A DNA stretch of 64,000 nucleotides from Azospirillum soli (GCF_017876165.1 NZ_JAGINQ010000011.1:1-64000); one strand, 5' to 3'; positions 50,642-60,488 are shown, numbered from the stretch's first letter. The notes: generated by a model from the sequence alone, not told the origin. A program made the numbers and translations.

Positions 50642-51205
50642 ATGTCGTTGATCAACACTGAAATTAAGCCGTTCAAGGCGACCGCTTTCAAGAACGGCAA
50701 GTTCATTGAGGTTTCGGACGCCGACCTGAAGGGCAAGTGGTCCGTCGTTTTCTTCTATCCGGCCGACTTCACTTTCGTCTGCCCGACCGAGCTTGAGGAT
50801 CTGGCCGACAACTACGGTGCGTTCCAGAAGCTCGGCGTCGAGATCTACAGCGTTTCGACCGACACGCATTTCTGCCACAAGGCTTGGCACGACACTTCGC
50901 CCGCCATCAAGAAGATCGAGTACACCATGGTCGGCGACCCGACGGGCACGATCTCCCGCAACTTCGAGGTCATGATCGAGGAAGTCGGTCTGGCCGATCG
51001 CGGCACCTTCGTGGTGGACCCGGACGGCAAGATCCAGATCGTCGAGATCACGGCCGGCGGCGTCGGCCGCAGCGCCACCGAGCTGCTGCGCAAGGTGAAG
51101 GCCGCCCAGTACGTCGCCGCCCATCCGGGCGAGGTCTGCCCGGCCAAGTGGGAAGAGGGTGAGAAGACCCTCGCCCCGTCGCTGGATCTGGTCGGCAAGA
51201 TCTGA
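50642..51205 (+). CDS. ahpC: Alkyl hydroperoxide reductase subunit C (2-Cys peroxiredoxin)
   Basis: 187 residues from the ATG at 50642, the same length as E. coli AhpC. Peroxidatic C47 (FVCPTE) and resolving C166 (EVCPAKW) are both at the canonical positions. It reduces H2O2 and organic hydroperoxides and is recycled by AhpF. Divergent from oxyR, which very likely activates it. Confidence 0.97.
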   Translation: MSLINTEIKPFKATAFKNGKFIEVSDADLKGKWSVVFFYPADFTFVCPTELEDLADNYGAFQKLGVEIYSVSTDTHFCHKAWHDTSPAIKKIEYTMVGDPTGTISRNFEVMIEEVGLADRGTFVVDPDGKIQIVEITAGGVGRSATELLRKVKAAQYVAAHPGEVCPAKWEEGEKTLAPSLDLVGKI

Positions 51206-51280
51206 TCCGGGCCGGGTTCCCCGGACCTCATCCACAGTCCTGTGGACGTATCCGGGCCCGGAATTTCCGGGCCCGGATCA
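51203..51280 (+). terminator. Structured attenuator-like element between ahpC and ahpF
   Basis: The ahpC stop begins an 11-bp stem (51203-51213 with 51270-51280). Inside are a 7-bp hairpin (51231-51246, TCCACAG/CTGTGGA) and a tandem pair of the 12-nt palindrome TCCGGGCCCGGA (51251-51262, 51266-51277) that can itself form a 12-bp stem. No T-run follows, so partial termination or RNA processing that lowers ahpF relative to ahpC is more likely than a full stop. Confidence 0.5.
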
Positions 51281-51375
51281 CGAAAGCCGTCAGAGCTTTC
51301 AAAAATACGCATTGCCCGGACCCGATGGCGCGCGCCGGGCTCACTTCGGATTTTCGAACCGGGAGAGCGGTCACC

Positions 51376-52956
51376 ATGCTGGATGCCAACGTCAAGGGCC
51401 AGTTGAAGGCCTATTTCGAGCGAATCACGCAGCCCGTCGAACTCGTCGCCTCGCTCGACGACGGCGCGAAGTCGCAGGAAATGCTGGCGCTGCTTCAGGA
51501 CATCGTGTCCGTCACCGACAAGATCACGCTGGTCCGCCGCGACGACGATCCCCGCAAGCCCTCGTTTGCGATCAACCGCGCCGGCACGGACATCGGCGTG
51601 CGCTTCGCCGGCCTGCCCATGGGGCATGAATTCAATTCCCTGATACTGGCGCTTCTCCAGGTCGGCGGCCACCCGCCGAAGGAGTCGCCGGAGGTCATCG
51701 AGCAGGTCAAGGCGCTGGACGGCGACTACCGCTTCGAGACCTACTTCTCGCTGTCCTGCCAGAACTGCCCCGATGTGGTGCAGGCGCTGAACCTGATGAG
51801 CGCGCTGAACCCGCGCATTAAGCACGTCGCCATCGACGGCGCCCTGTTCCAGGCCGAGGTCGAGCAGCGCCAGATCATGGCCGTGCCGTCGATCTTCCTG
51901 AACGGCGAGCCGTTCGGCCAGGGCCGCATGGGGCTGGAGCAGATCCTCGCCAAGCTCGACACCGGCGCCGCCGCGCGGGACGCTGAGAAGATCGCGAAGA
52001 AGGACGCCTTCGACGTGCTGGTGATCGGCGGCGGTCCGGCCGGTTCGGCGGCGGCGATCTACGCGGCGCGCAAGGGCATCCGCACCGGCGTGGCGGCCGA
52101 GCGCTTCGGCGGTCAGGTGCTGGACACCATGGCGATCGAGAACTTCATCTCGGTTTCGCACACCGAGGGGCCGAAGCTGGCCACCGCGCTGGAGCAGCAC
52201 GTCAAGGACTATGACGTGGACATCATGAACCTCCAGCGCGCGGAAAAGCTGGTTCCGGCCTCCGCCCCCGGCGGCCTGCACGAGGTGGTTCTGGCCAACG
52301 GCGCCTCTCTGAAGGCCAAGACCGTGATCCTGTCCACCGGCGCCCGCTGGCGGCAGATGAACGTGCCCGGCGAGAACGAGTACCGGAACAAGGGCGTGGC
52401 CTATTGCCCGCACTGCGACGGCCCGCTGTTCAAGGGCAAGCGCGTGGCGGTCATCGGCGGCGGCAACTCCGGCGTCGAGGCGGCCATCGATCTGGCCGGC
52501 ATCGTCGCCCACGTCACGCTGATCGAGTTCGACTCGGTGCTCCGGGCCGACGCCGTGCTCCAGCGCAAGCTCAACTCGCTGCCGAACGTGACGGTGCTCA
52601 CCTCGGCCCAGACGACCGAGGTGAACGGCGACGGCGCCAAGGTGAACGGCCTGACCTACAAGGACCGCAACAGCGGCGCGGTGCACCGCATCGATCTGGA
52701 AGGCATCTTCGTGCAGATCGGCCTCGTCCCCAACACCGAGTGGTTGAAGGGCACGGTCGCCCTGAGCCCGCGCGGCGAGATCGAGGTGGACGCGCGCGGC
52801 GCGACCTCGGTGCCCGGCGTGTTCGCCGCCGGCGACGCGACCACGGTCCCGTACAAGCAGATCATCATCGCCATGGGCGAGGGCTCGAAGGCCGCGCTGT
52901 CCGCCTTCGACTTCCTCATCCGGTCGGTGCCGGTGGAACCGGCCGTCGCCGCCTGA
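51376..52956 (+). CDS. ahpF: Alkyl hydroperoxide reductase subunit F
   Basis: 526 residues from the ATG at 51376 (the frame opens earlier but the family N-terminus [17 protein letters not shown] starts here). Thioredoxin-fold N-terminal domain with redox pair C128/C131 (SCQNC), FAD-binding GGGPAG near 218-223, second redox pair C344/C347 (CPHC) and NADPH-binding [10 protein letters not shown]. It passes electrons from NADH through FAD to AhpC. It is 170 bases downstream of ahpC in the same orientation. Confidence 0.97.
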   Translation: MLDANVKGQLKAYFERITQPVELVASLDDGAKSQEMLALLQDIVSVTDKITLVRRDDDPRKPSFAINRAGTDIGVRFAGLPMGHEFNSLILALLQVGGHPPKESPEVIEQVKALDGDYRFETYFSLSCQNCPDVVQALNLMSALNPRIKHVAIDGALFQAEVEQRQIMAVPSIFLNGEPFGQGRMGLEQILAKLDTGAAARDAEKIAKKDAFDVLVIGGGPAGSAAAIYAARKGIRTGVAAERFGGQVLDTMAIENFISVSHTEGPKLATALEQHVKDYDVDIMNLQRAEKLVPASAPGGLHEVVLANGASLKAKTVILSTGARWRQMNVPGENEYRNKGVAYCPHCDGPLFKGKRVAVIGGGNSGVEAAIDLAGIVAHVTLIEFDSVLRADAVLQRKLNSLPNVTVLTSAQTTEVNGDGAKVNGLTYKDRNSGAVHRIDLEGIFVQIGLVPNTEWLKGTVALSPRGEIEVDARGATSVPGVFAAGDATTVPYKQIIIAMGEGSKAALSAFDFLIRSVPVEPAVAA

Positions 52957-52980
52957 CGCGGATTGATGACACGAAACGAA

Positions 52981-53008
52981 ACAGCCCGGCGTTGCGCCGG
53001 GCTGTTTT
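52981..53008 (+). terminator. Rho-independent terminator of ahpCF
   Basis: An 11-bp perfect stem (ACAGCCCGGCG/CGCCGGGCTGT), TTG loop and TTTT tail, 25 bases after the ahpF stop. It also lies just beyond the end of the convergent chemotaxis operon. Confidence 0.85.
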
Positions 53009-53028
53009 GCGTTAAAGCGGGAACGCCG

Positions 53029-53304
53029 CTATGCCGCCTGCTTCGGATTCACCTCCTCCGGAGCCGTGCCGTCCGGGGCACGCCCGTTGCGCAGCAGGCG
53101 GGCGAGCAGGGCGTCGGCCGGCGGGGTCAGGACGCGCGTGCGCGATGCGAGAAGAAGCTGAAGGACGGCCGTGTGGACCGAGCCGCACCCGCCCAGCTCC
53201 AGCGCCGCGTCTCCGCCGGCCTGGAGGGCTTCGAGCAGGGGCTCGGCGTCCTCCACCGGGCAATGGCCTTCCAGATGGATCACGCCGTTGTTCACGCGTA
53301 TCAT
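53029..53304 (-). CDS. Small STAS-like protein ending the chemotaxis operon
   Basis: 91 residues whose ATG overlaps the cheA stop by four bases. Pattern of a STAS-type fold: a short strand (VNNGVIHLEGHCPVEDAEPLLEAL), a hydrophobic strand and turn AALELGGCGSVHTAVLQLLLASR, and a C-terminal helix ALLARLLRNG. Where STAS antagonists carry a phosphorylatable Ser/Thr (usually DSSG), this protein has SVHT, so control by phosphorylation is uncertain. It may act as an adaptor for the CheA complex. Family call is tentative. Confidence 0.55.
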   Translation of the reverse strand: MIRVNNGVIHLEGHCPVEDAEPLLEALQAGGDAALELGGCGSVHTAVLQLLLASRTRVLTPPADALLARLLRNGRAPDGTAPEEVNPKQAA

Positions 53305-55892
53305 TCCAGAACCTCCTTCAGATTGAGCACGAGCAGGACCCGACCGTCCCCGAGCAGCGCCGTGCCCAGATAGTCGGGCAGGTCGGTCAGCGGTCCCTCC
53401 AGCGGTTTCACGATCACTTCCATGCCCTCGCCGAACGCTTCAATGGCGAGGCCGATCGGCTGCTTGTCCACATGCACGACCAGAACGGCGATCTCCTCGG
53501 CCTCCTCCTTGGGCGGCAGTGACAGCGCGCGGTCGAGATGCACGAGGGGGATGATGCGGTCGCGCAGGAGAAACGCCTCCTTGTCCTTGATCGCGACCAC
53601 GTCGGAGCGGGGAATGCGCACCGTTTCGGCGATCTCGTCCATCGGAATGCCGAACTGGCTGCCCGACACCGACAGCGTCATCACCCGGGTGACCGCCATG
53701 CTGAGGGGCAGGTGCAGGCTGACCGTCGTTCCGGCGCCGATCCGGCTCGACACGTCGACGCGCCCGCCGGCCTTCTCGATGGTGGTCCTCACCGCGTCCA
53801 TGCCGACGCCCCGGCCGCTCACGTCCGTGACCTCGGCCGCCGTCGAGAAGCCGGCGGCGAAGATCAGGTTCACCGCCTCCTCGTCCGTCAAGCGCCCGGC
53901 CGCCTCCTCGTCCAGCAGCCCCTTCTCCACCGCCTTGCGGCGCATCGCGGTCGGATCGATGCCGCGGCCGTCGTCGGCCACGCGAATGACCACTTGGTCG
54001 TTGTCCTGCGAGGCCGAGAGGGTGAGCGTCGCCGCCTCCGGCTTGCCCATGGCGTCCCGGTCGGTTTCGATGCCGTGGTCGAGGCTGTTGCGCACCAGAT
54101 GCAGGATCGGTTCGAACAGGTTCTCGATGACCGTCTTGTCGGCCTGGGTGTCCTCGCCCTCGATGACCAGCTCGACGTGCTTGCCGAGCTTGCGGGAGAG
54201 ATCGCGCACCAGCCGCGGGAAGCGCTGGAACACGGTCGACACCGGCAGCATGCGGACCTGCATGATGGAGTTGCGCAGCTCCAGCGCGATCCGGTCGATG
54301 ACCGCGTGCTGCTCCTTGATCTCGCGCGCCATCTCGCGCGAGCCGTAGACGTTCTCCGCCCGCCGGGCCAGGAACGGGAGGCCGTTCTTCGCCACCACCA
54401 GCTCGCCGATGAGGTTCATCAGCGCGTCGATGCGCGACTGGTCGACGCGCAGCACGGTCGAGGCGCGCTCGTGCGCGGGGTCGTGCAGCGCCGGAACCGC
54501 CGCGAGCGAGGTCCCCGGCGTCGCCGCCTTTGGCCGCGCGGCGTCGGACGCCTTGGCGGGCTTCTTTCCGAGAATTTCCTCGATCGCCCGGACGAGAAGG
54601 GCGGCGTCCTTCGCCGCGAACGCCTTCTCGCCCGTGTCGGCGATCCGTTCCGCGTCCGCCCGCCGTCCGGCATAGCGGAGCGCCTTGGCCGCGAGCTTGG
54701 CGGCGGAGCCGATGCAGCCGCCGATCCACGCGTCGTTGCGCACGGAATGCAGCATCTCCATCTGCTCGTGCAGCAAGCGGACCACCGGGGACGGAAGATC
54801 CCCCTCCGCCTCGCTGGCGCCGCCGGCGTCCGCCGGGCCGGCCGGTTCCGGGACCGCCGGGCAGGTCCCCGTCGCGAAGGCCGTCACCAGACTGCCGATC
54901 ACCGGGTTCGCCACCGTGGGGTTGGGCGCCAGCCGCGCGATCCAGCGCAGCACAGCGGCGTCCGCCGTTCCGTCGAAGGTGTCGAGCAGAGTCGCGGCGG
55001 CTTCCGCCAGCGACGCGCGGTCGCCGCGCTCGTGATGAGCGACGAGGGCGCCGCCCAGCTCCCGCGCCAGCGGATCGCCCACCGGCGATCCGGCGAAGCG
55101 CACCAGCTGCGCGGCCTCGAACTCGACGACCTCGGATTGGCTGTCGACGTAGCGCAGCAGGTGCCGCACCTCGTCCCGGGGGGCGGCGCTCAGCGCGCGG
55201 AAGCCGACGATACAGGAGAACGGGTCGGTTTCGGCGAGCGGCGACCACGCTGCCGGCTCCTCGACGTCCAGATAGAGCCCGTCCGGCAGCTGGCGGATCA
55301 GGGCGAACGGGTCGTCGCCCTTGAAGAAGCACTGCGTCTCCGGCCGGTAGGACACGGCCAGCAGGGGCGTGCCGGTCGCGGCGGCCCGCTCCACCGTGTC
55401 CAGAAGCACCGCCTCGGGAACCTCCCGCAGCCAGGACGGCAGGGCGGAGCCGGCGCCCTTCGCGGCCGTTTCCACCGGCGCCGCCGGCACTGGCCCACCA
55501 AGCCCAGATCCACCAAGCCAGGCGCGCAGGGCGGCGATGACCGGCGTGCCGCGTCCGGCGGCGTCGTCCGGCAGCAGTCCGGTGTTGTCGATGTGGTCGA
55601 GCCAGCCCGAGACGAGGTCCAGTGCGGCGAGCACCTGATCGAGCATCGCCGGGTCGAGCACCAGCCGGTGTTCGCGCAGCGCCACCAGCAGGTCCTCGCC
55701 CGCGTGCAGGACCGAGGTCAGCGCCGGGAACTCGAACAGGCCCGAAGACCCCTTCAGCGTGTGGACGGAACGGAACACGCCGTTCAGCAGGTCGGTGTTT
55801 CCGGGGGCGCGCTCAAGGCCGAGCAGCCCGTCGGTCGTGGCGCCGATCTGCTCGCGGGCTTCCACGAGGAATTGGGCGAGAAGCGGATTCAT
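53301..55892 (-). CDS. cheA: Chemotaxis histidine kinase CheA
   Basis: 863 residues. P1 phosphotransfer domain with H44 (SVHTLKGSSGLFEF). A middle domain of about 150-265 (FFKGDDPFALIRQLPDGLYL) that does not look like ordinary P2 and may bind the response regulator. A helical stretch about 340-440. P3 dimerisation starts near 477 (VDQSRIDALMNLIGELVVAKN). The P4 kinase has HLVRNSLDHGIE near 596-607, DDGRGID, and GRGVGMDAV. The P5 CheW-like domain ends the protein. All catalytic motifs are intact. It overlaps cheY by four bases. It autophosphorylates under receptor control and passes phosphate to CheY and CheB. Confidence 0.95.
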   Translation of the reverse strand: MNPLLAQFLVEAREQIGATTDGLLGLERAPGNTDLLNGVFRSVHTLKGSSGLFEFPALTSVLHAGEDLLVALREHRLVLDPAMLDQVLAALDLVSGWLDHIDNTGLLPDDAAGRGTPVIAALRAWLGGSGLGGPVPAAPVETAAKGAGSALPSWLREVPEAVLLDTVERAAATGTPLLAVSYRPETQCFFKGDDPFALIRQLPDGLYLDVEEPAAWSPLAETDPFSCIVGFRALSAAPRDEVRHLLRYVDSQSEVVEFEAAQLVRFAGSPVGDPLARELGGALVAHHERGDRASLAEAAATLLDTFDGTADAAVLRWIARLAPNPTVANPVIGSLVTAFATGTCPAVPEPAGPADAGGASEAEGDLPSPVVRLLHEQMEMLHSVRNDAWIGGCIGSAAKLAAKALRYAGRRADAERIADTGEKAFAAKDAALLVRAIEEILGKKPAKASDAARPKAATPGTSLAAVPALHDPAHERASTVLRVDQSRIDALMNLIGELVVAKNGLPFLARRAENVYGSREMAREIKEQHAVIDRIALELRNSIMQVRMLPVSTVFQRFPRLVRDLSRKLGKHVELVIEGEDTQADKTVIENLFEPILHLVRNSLDHGIETDRDAMGKPEAATLTLSASQDNDQVVIRVADDGRGIDPTAMRRKAVEKGLLDEEAAGRLTDEEAVNLIFAAGFSTAAEVTDVSGRGVGMDAVRTTIEKAGGRVDVSSRIGAGTTVSLHLPLSMAVTRVMTLSVSGSQFGIPMDEIAETVRIPRSDVVAIKDKEAFLLRDRIIPLVHLDRALSLPPKEEAEEIAVLVVHVDKQPIGLAIEAFGEGMEVIVKPLEGPLTDLPDYLGTALLGDGRVLLVLNLKEVLE

Positions 55893-56302
55893 TCCCCGAC
55901 GGCTCCCGTCATGATGCCCGCGAACAGGCGCAGGTCGTCCTCGCTGACCGGCTTCACGAGGTAGAGGTTGACGCCGGCGGCGCGCGCCGCCGCGATGTCC
56001 CGGTCACGGTCCAGCGTGCTGGTCATCAGCACGGGAAGGCAGGCGATCTCCTTGGTCTCGCGCAGCCGGTGGACGAAGGTGAGCCCGTCCATCTTCGGCA
56101 TGTTCACGTCGACGACCACGAGGTCGTAGGGGCTGATCAGGGCCTTCTCCAGGCCCTCAATCCCGTTGAACGCCTCGTCCACGAGGAACCCGCCGGGTTC
56201 GAGCGCCTGGCGGTAGTAGGCCCGCACCAGCGCCGCGTCGTCGATGACGAGCAGGCGCTTGGCCGGTGCGGGCCGGATCGGGGTCACGTTGCCTTCGCTC
56301 AT
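55889..56302 (-). CDS. cheY: CheY-like single-domain response regulator
   Basis: 137 residues from the ATG at 56302, which overlaps the cheR stop by four bases; a longer upstream frame is a shadow of cheR. Receiver domain: acidic pocket D21/D22 (VIDDAAL), phosphorylation site D65 (LVVVDVNMPKMDG), MTST and VKPVS. An N-terminal tail of about 15 residues is extra. No output domain, so it signals by protein contact, to a flagellar switch or to another target. Confidence 0.93.
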   Translation of the reverse strand: MSEGNVTPIRPAPAKRLLVIDDAALVRAYYRQALEPGGFLVDEAFNGIEGLEKALISPYDLVVVDVNMPKMDGLTFVHRLRETKEIACLPVLMTSTLDRDRDIAAARAAGVNLYLVKPVSEDDLRLFAGIMTGAVGE

Positions 56303-57162
56303 TTCGGCGGCCTCTGATAGACGATCGCGTCCGGAAAGCGCCGGACGTCGAACAGCGGAGAAATGCGGCTCATCGATTCGGAATGCCCGAGGCACACGAA
56401 GCCGCCCGGCGTCAGGCTGTTGAACATGCTCTCCGCCACCTCCCGCCGGGACACGTCGTCGAAGTAGATCAGCATGTTGCGGCAGAAGATGACGTCCACG
56501 TCGCTCACCGCCGCCATCTGCGCCTTGTCCGACGCGTTGATGCGGGTGAACTCGATGGACCCGCGCAACGATTCCACGATGCGCCACCGGTCGTCCGGCA
56601 GGCGCTGGAAATAGCGGTCCAGAATCCAGGCCGGCAGCTTCTGGACGGAGCGCGCGTCGTAGATTCCCTCGCGGGCGGTCGCGAGCACGCGCGTGTCGAT
56701 GTCCGACGCGATGATCTCGACGTTGTGGTTGTCGACGTCCGGCCAGTTCTCCAGAAGCCAGATGGCGATGGAATAAGGCTCCTCGCCGGTGGAGCAGGGC
56801 AGCGACCAGATCCGCACCGGCTGGCCGGGGCGCTTGCGGCGCACGACCTCCGGCAGGATGGACGTGGCGAGGCAGGCGAACTGGTGTTCCTCGCGCCAGA
56901 AATAGGTTTCGTTGACCGTCAGGCTGTTGACGATCTCCTCCAGCTCCCGGCCTGTCGCGTCGAAGCGCAGCAGCGACAGGTAGGACTGCACGCTGGTGCA
57001 GCCGGTCTTCTCGACGTGGTCGAGGATGCGGCGGTCGATGAAGTACCGCTTGGCCTGGCCGTAGAACAGGCCGGTGCGCCGATAGATGAAGTCGCAGAAG
57101 CGGCTGAACTCCTCGTCCGTGACGCTTTCGGGTACGCTTCCGGTGGTCCTTGCGGTCGCCAT
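56299..57162 (-). CDS. cheR: CheR receptor methyltransferase
   Basis: 287 residues: N-terminal helical domain (VTDEEFSRFCDFIYRRTGLFYG), then the SAM-binding IWSLPCSTGEEPYSIAIWL near 117-135, NVEIIASDID, and the late VDVIFCRNMLIYFDD and LGHSES motifs of CheR. It methylates glutamates on receptors for adaptation, opposed by CheB. Lies between the HEAT gene and cheY in the operon. Confidence 0.95.
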   Translation of the reverse strand: MATARTTGSVPESVTDEEFSRFCDFIYRRTGLFYGQAKRYFIDRRILDHVEKTGCTSVQSYLSLLRFDATGRELEEIVNSLTVNETYFWREEHQFACLATSILPEVVRRKRPGQPVRIWSLPCSTGEEPYSIAIWLLENWPDVDNHNVEIIASDIDTRVLATAREGIYDARSVQKLPAWILDRYFQRLPDDRWRIVESLRGSIEFTRINASDKAQMAAVSDVDVIFCRNMLIYFDDVSRREVAESMFNSLTPGGFVCLGHSESMSRISPLFDVRRFPDAIVYQRPPK

Positions 57163-57175
57163 GTCCGTCCGCCGT

Positions 57176-57790
57176 TCAGTCGGGCGGAAGCTGCGCGAGC
57201 GCGGCGTCCACCGAGAAGGTGAGGAAGGCGTTGCCCGGCATCCGCGCCTTCAGCGCGCGCAGGGCGGGGGGCGTGTCGGCGGTGCCGATGTCGGCCAGCA
57301 CGTCCACGAAGGCGCAGCACACGTTGACCTCCGTCTCCTCGGCCAGCAGGCGTTCGATCGTCTGGGCGGCGGCGCCGCCGGCATGCCCACGGGCGATCTC
57401 CGCCGCGAGAATGCGGACCTGCGGGTCCGGGTCGCGGATCAGCACGTCGAAGAAGGGCAGGGCATCCGGCCCCAGATCCTTCAGGGCCTCGGCGGCGGCG
57501 AAGCGGCGCCCGGCATCGTCGGAGCGGAGCAGGGGAGCGAGCGCGGCGGCGGCGGCCGGTCCGCCGACGGCGACCAGATTGAGCACCAGCACTTCCAGGA
57601 CGCGTGGGTCGGTCTCGACGGCGAGCCGGCCGGCGATGATCTCGATGGAGTCGGGGAAGGCCCGGCAGGCCCGCGCCGCCGTGCGGCGCGCGCCCGGGTC
57701 GGCCCCGTCGAGCGCCGCCAGCACGGCGACACGGTCGGCGGGTTCGGCGGCGGTCGGTTGGCGCATGGCGGAAGGTTTGACGAGGGGCAT
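57176..57790 (-). CDS. HEAT-repeat protein in the chemotaxis operon
   Basis: 204 residues made of about five HEAT-like helical pairs (DPGARRTAARACRAF, DPRVLEVLVLNLVAVGGPAAAAALAPLL, DAGRRFAAAEALKDLGPDALPFFDVLI, DPQVRILAAEIARGH, EVNVCCAFVDVLADIGTAD). No enzyme motif. It starts one base after the cheB stop, which implies coupled synthesis. HEAT proteins fused or linked to chemotaxis-like systems are thought to mediate contacts among components. Role here is unknown; a scaffold or CheB/CheR partner is inferred. Confidence 0.8.
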   Translation of the reverse strand: MPLVKPSAMRQPTAAEPADRVAVLAALDGADPGARRTAARACRAFPDSIEIIAGRLAVETDPRVLEVLVLNLVAVGGPAAAAALAPLLRSDDAGRRFAAAEALKDLGPDALPFFDVLIRDPDPQVRILAAEIARGHAGGAAAQTIERLLAEETEVNVCCAFVDVLADIGTADTPPALRALKARMPGNAFLTFSVDAALAQLPPD

Positions 57791-57791
57791 C

Positions 57792-58856
57792 TCAGCGGAC
57801 CCATTTTTCGAGTTGCTCGGCGACGCGCTGAACGGGAAGGACGATATCCGCGCCGCCGCGCCGGATGAGGTCCTGGGGCATGCCCCACACGACGGCCGTG
57901 TCTTCCGATTCCGCGATGGTTCGGCCGCTGCGCGCGCGAAGTTCGGCCATCGCCTCGGCCCCGTCGTTCCCCATCCCTGTCAGCAGCACGCCGATCAGGC
58001 GCGACGGATCGACATGCTCCATGGCGCTCTGGACCATGCGGTCGACGCTTGGGTGCCACACATGCTTCGGAGAGGCCGGAGCTGGCAGCGCGACCAGCCC
58101 GGCCGGCCGGCGGGCGACCAGCATGTCGGCGTCCCCCCGGGCGATGTAGGCGGTGCCGGGATGAAGCGGCGTCGGGGCGTCCGCCTCGACCACCCGGATG
58201 CGGGAGGCCCCGTCGAGCCGGCGCGCCAGGACGCCGGTGAAGTTGGCGGGCATGTGCTGGCACACCAGGATGGGCCAGCGGAAGTCGGCGGGCAGAAGCG
58301 GCAGCACGCAGTCGAGCGCACCCGGACCGCCCGTCGACACGCCGATCAGCACCAGCCCCTTGGCCTCCCCGGCCCCGGCGGGCGGTGCCGCCTTGCGCGG
58401 CAGCACCTCCGCGATCGCGGCGTGCTGCCGGCGGATGCGCTGCGCGAGGTTGCGCGTGCGCATCCGCGCCTTCGAGGCCGCGCGCACCTTGGCGACCAGC
58501 TCCGCCTCGATCTTGTCGATGTTCAGGGAGACGGTGCCGTCCGGCTTCGGGATGAAGTCCACGGCGCCGAGTTCCAGCGCCTCCAGGGTGGCCATGGCGC
58601 CCTTGGAGGTCAGCGAGGACACCATCACCACCGGCCGGGGGCTTTCTGTCATGATGTGGCTGAGGCAGGTGAGCCCGTCCATCTCCGGCATGTTGACGTC
58701 GAGCGTCACCACGTCGGGCTGCTGGTCGCGCACGGCCGCCAGCGCCTCGGCCCCGTTGCGCGCGAAGGACACCTGGAAATCGCCCTGCGCATCGAAAATC
58801 CGGCCGAGGTGCCGCCGCATCAGGGCGGAGTCGTCGACGATAAGGAGCTTGATCAT
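57792..58856 (-). CDS. cheB: CheB receptor methylesterase
   Basis: 354 residues. N-terminal receiver with D8/D9 and phosphorylation site D53 (TLDVNMPEMDG). C-terminal esterase with the catalytic triad S174 (GVSTGG), H201 (CQHMPANF) and D298 (GMGNDGA). It removes methyl groups or deamidates receptor glutamines when phosphorylated by CheA. 62 bases separate its start from the cheW stop. Confidence 0.95.
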   Translation of the reverse strand: MIKLLIVDDSALMRRHLGRIFDAQGDFQVSFARNGAEALAAVRDQQPDVVTLDVNMPEMDGLTCLSHIMTESPRPVVMVSSLTSKGAMATLEALELGAVDFIPKPDGTVSLNIDKIEAELVAKVRAASKARMRTRNLAQRIRRQHAAIAEVLPRKAAPPAGAGEAKGLVLIGVSTGGPGALDCVLPLLPADFRWPILVCQHMPANFTGVLARRLDGASRIRVVEADAPTPLHPGTAYIARGDADMLVARRPAGLVALPAPASPKHVWHPSVDRMVQSAMEHVDPSRLIGVLLTGMGNDGAEAMAELRARSGRTIAESEDTAVVWGMPQDLIRRGGADIVLPVQRVAEQLEKWVR

Positions 58857-58918
58857 GGTATCCGTCGCTTTGGTTGGCGGGCGGGCCGTCTTGAGCCGGG
58901 GCCGCCCGCCCGCCGGGC

Positions 58919-60460
58919 TCAGTGCACGGTGGTTCCGCCGGCCTCGCCGACGGCGCTGACCTCGCTCGCGTCGAGCAGGTTGGCGACGTCGAGCAGCAGG
59001 ATCATCCGCTTGCTCTTCTCAAGGTTGGCGACCCGGCCGATCAGGCGCGCCTGCTCGTCGGACAGCGACGGCGTCGGGCCGATGGCCGAGCGTGCGATCT
59101 TCAGCACCTCCGACACGCTGTCGACGATGAAGCCGGTGCGCACGCCGTTGATGGTGAAGACCATGATGCGCTGGCGGTCGTTGCGCTCGATCTCCGGCAG
59201 GTCGAAGCGGCGGCGCTGGTCGATGACCGGCAGAACCGCCCCGCGCAGGTTGACCACGCCTTCGATGAAGGACGCCGTCTTCGGCACGCGGGTGAGTTCG
59301 TCGGGAACGCGGACGATTTCGTTCACGCTGTCGATCGGCGCCCCGTATTCCTCGTTGCCGAGGCGGAAGACGACGAACTGCTCCTCCTCGTCCACCGTCG
59401 CGGACCGGCTCGCCGCCATGGCTTCGGCCATTCCCGTGCCCTCCTCCATTTCACTCGCGGCGGCGACCGCCTTGCGCACGGCGTCGTGCCGGAACAGATG
59501 CTCGGCCGACAGGATCGACACCAGGCGCTTGCCATTGTTGAGGCGGCAGATCGACTGGATCTCGCCGCGCCCGTCGCCGAGCATGTTCGGCAGCGGGTCG
59601 ACGACGTCCTTGCGCACCCGCAGAACCTCGCGGACCGTGTCCATCACGACGCCGACCGAGTTGCGCTCGTCCAGCGGCACCACAACGATCTTGCTGCGCT
59701 CGTCCAGCTCGGCGTCCGGCAGCCGGAACATCGACCGCAGGCTGACCAGCGGCAGCAGGCGGTTGCGCAGGGTCATCACGCCCAGCACGTGCCGGTCGGT
59801 GCAGGGGATGCGGCTGATGCTTCCGGGCACCTGCACGATCTCCTGCACGCTTTCGATGCCGAGCGCGTATTCCTGCCGGGCCACCTCGAAGCTGACCAGC
59901 TGAAGCTCGTCGCTGGCCGCCTCGTCGGCGTCCGACGTCCGGGCGTCGGCGGCGCCGCCGGAGGAACGCTTCCGTTCCCGCGACACGCCCTCGTTGCGGA
60001 TCAGGCGCGCCGGGTCGATGATCATGATCATCGCGTGCCCGTCCACGCCCTTGATCATCCCACGCAGCAGGTCGGTCTCCACCGTCGCCCCGAGGGACTC
60101 GGCGGGTTCGATCTGGTCGGGATCGACGGTGACCACGGCGGCCATGCGGTCGACCACGAAGCCGACGGGAACGCCCTGGTTGATGACGACGACGCGCGTG
60201 GCGTCGTCGTGCGGCCGGTCGGCGAACCGGAAGATCCGCCGCAGGCTGGTCACCGACATCACGGTGCCGCGCAGGTTGGCGATCCCTTCCAGGCTCTGTG
60301 GGCTTTTCGGGATGCCGACGACGTCGGGCATCCGGATGATCTCCTGGACCTCGGCCAGCGGCACCGCAAACATCTCGTCCTGGACGTAGAAGGTCACGTA
60401 TTGCCGCGTGTCGCCGCCGATCCCGGTTTCGCCGCCATCGGCGGCGTTCACCATGGTCAT
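58919..60460 (-). CDS. cheW: Triple-domain CheW scaffold protein
   Basis: 513 residues containing three consecutive CheW domains: about 19-157 (ANLRGTVMSV), 186-326 (MTLRNRLLPLVSL) and 359-499 (VNLRGAVLPVID). Normal CheW has one such domain and about 160 residues. The NLRG motif for receptor/kinase contact is kept in domains 1 and 3 and altered to TLRN in domain 2. The linkers are acidic and probably flexible. CheW joins receptors to CheA; a triple form could link several receptor or kinase units in one array. Starts 28 bases after the receptor stop. Confidence 0.92.
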   Translation of the reverse strand: MTMVNAADGGETGIGGDTRQYVTFYVQDEMFAVPLAEVQEIIRMPDVVGIPKSPQSLEGIANLRGTVMSVTSLRRIFRFADRPHDDATRVVVINQGVPVGFVVDRMAAVVTVDPDQIEPAESLGATVETDLLRGMIKGVDGHAMIMIIDPARLIRNEGVSRERKRSSGGAADARTSDADEAASDELQLVSFEVARQEYALGIESVQEIVQVPGSISRIPCTDRHVLGVMTLRNRLLPLVSLRSMFRLPDAELDERSKIVVVPLDERNSVGVVMDTVREVLRVRKDVVDPLPNMLGDGRGEIQSICRLNNGKRLVSILSAEHLFRHDAVRKAVAAASEMEEGTGMAEAMAASRSATVDEEEQFVVFRLGNEEYGAPIDSVNEIVRVPDELTRVPKTASFIEGVVNLRGAVLPVIDQRRRFDLPEIERNDRQRIMVFTINGVRTGFIVDSVSEVLKIARSAIGPTPSLSDEQARLIGRVANLEKSKRMILLLDVANLLDASEVSAVGEAGGTTVH

Positions 60461-60488
60461 GGGTCAGCCCTCCTGTTCACGGGTGGCC

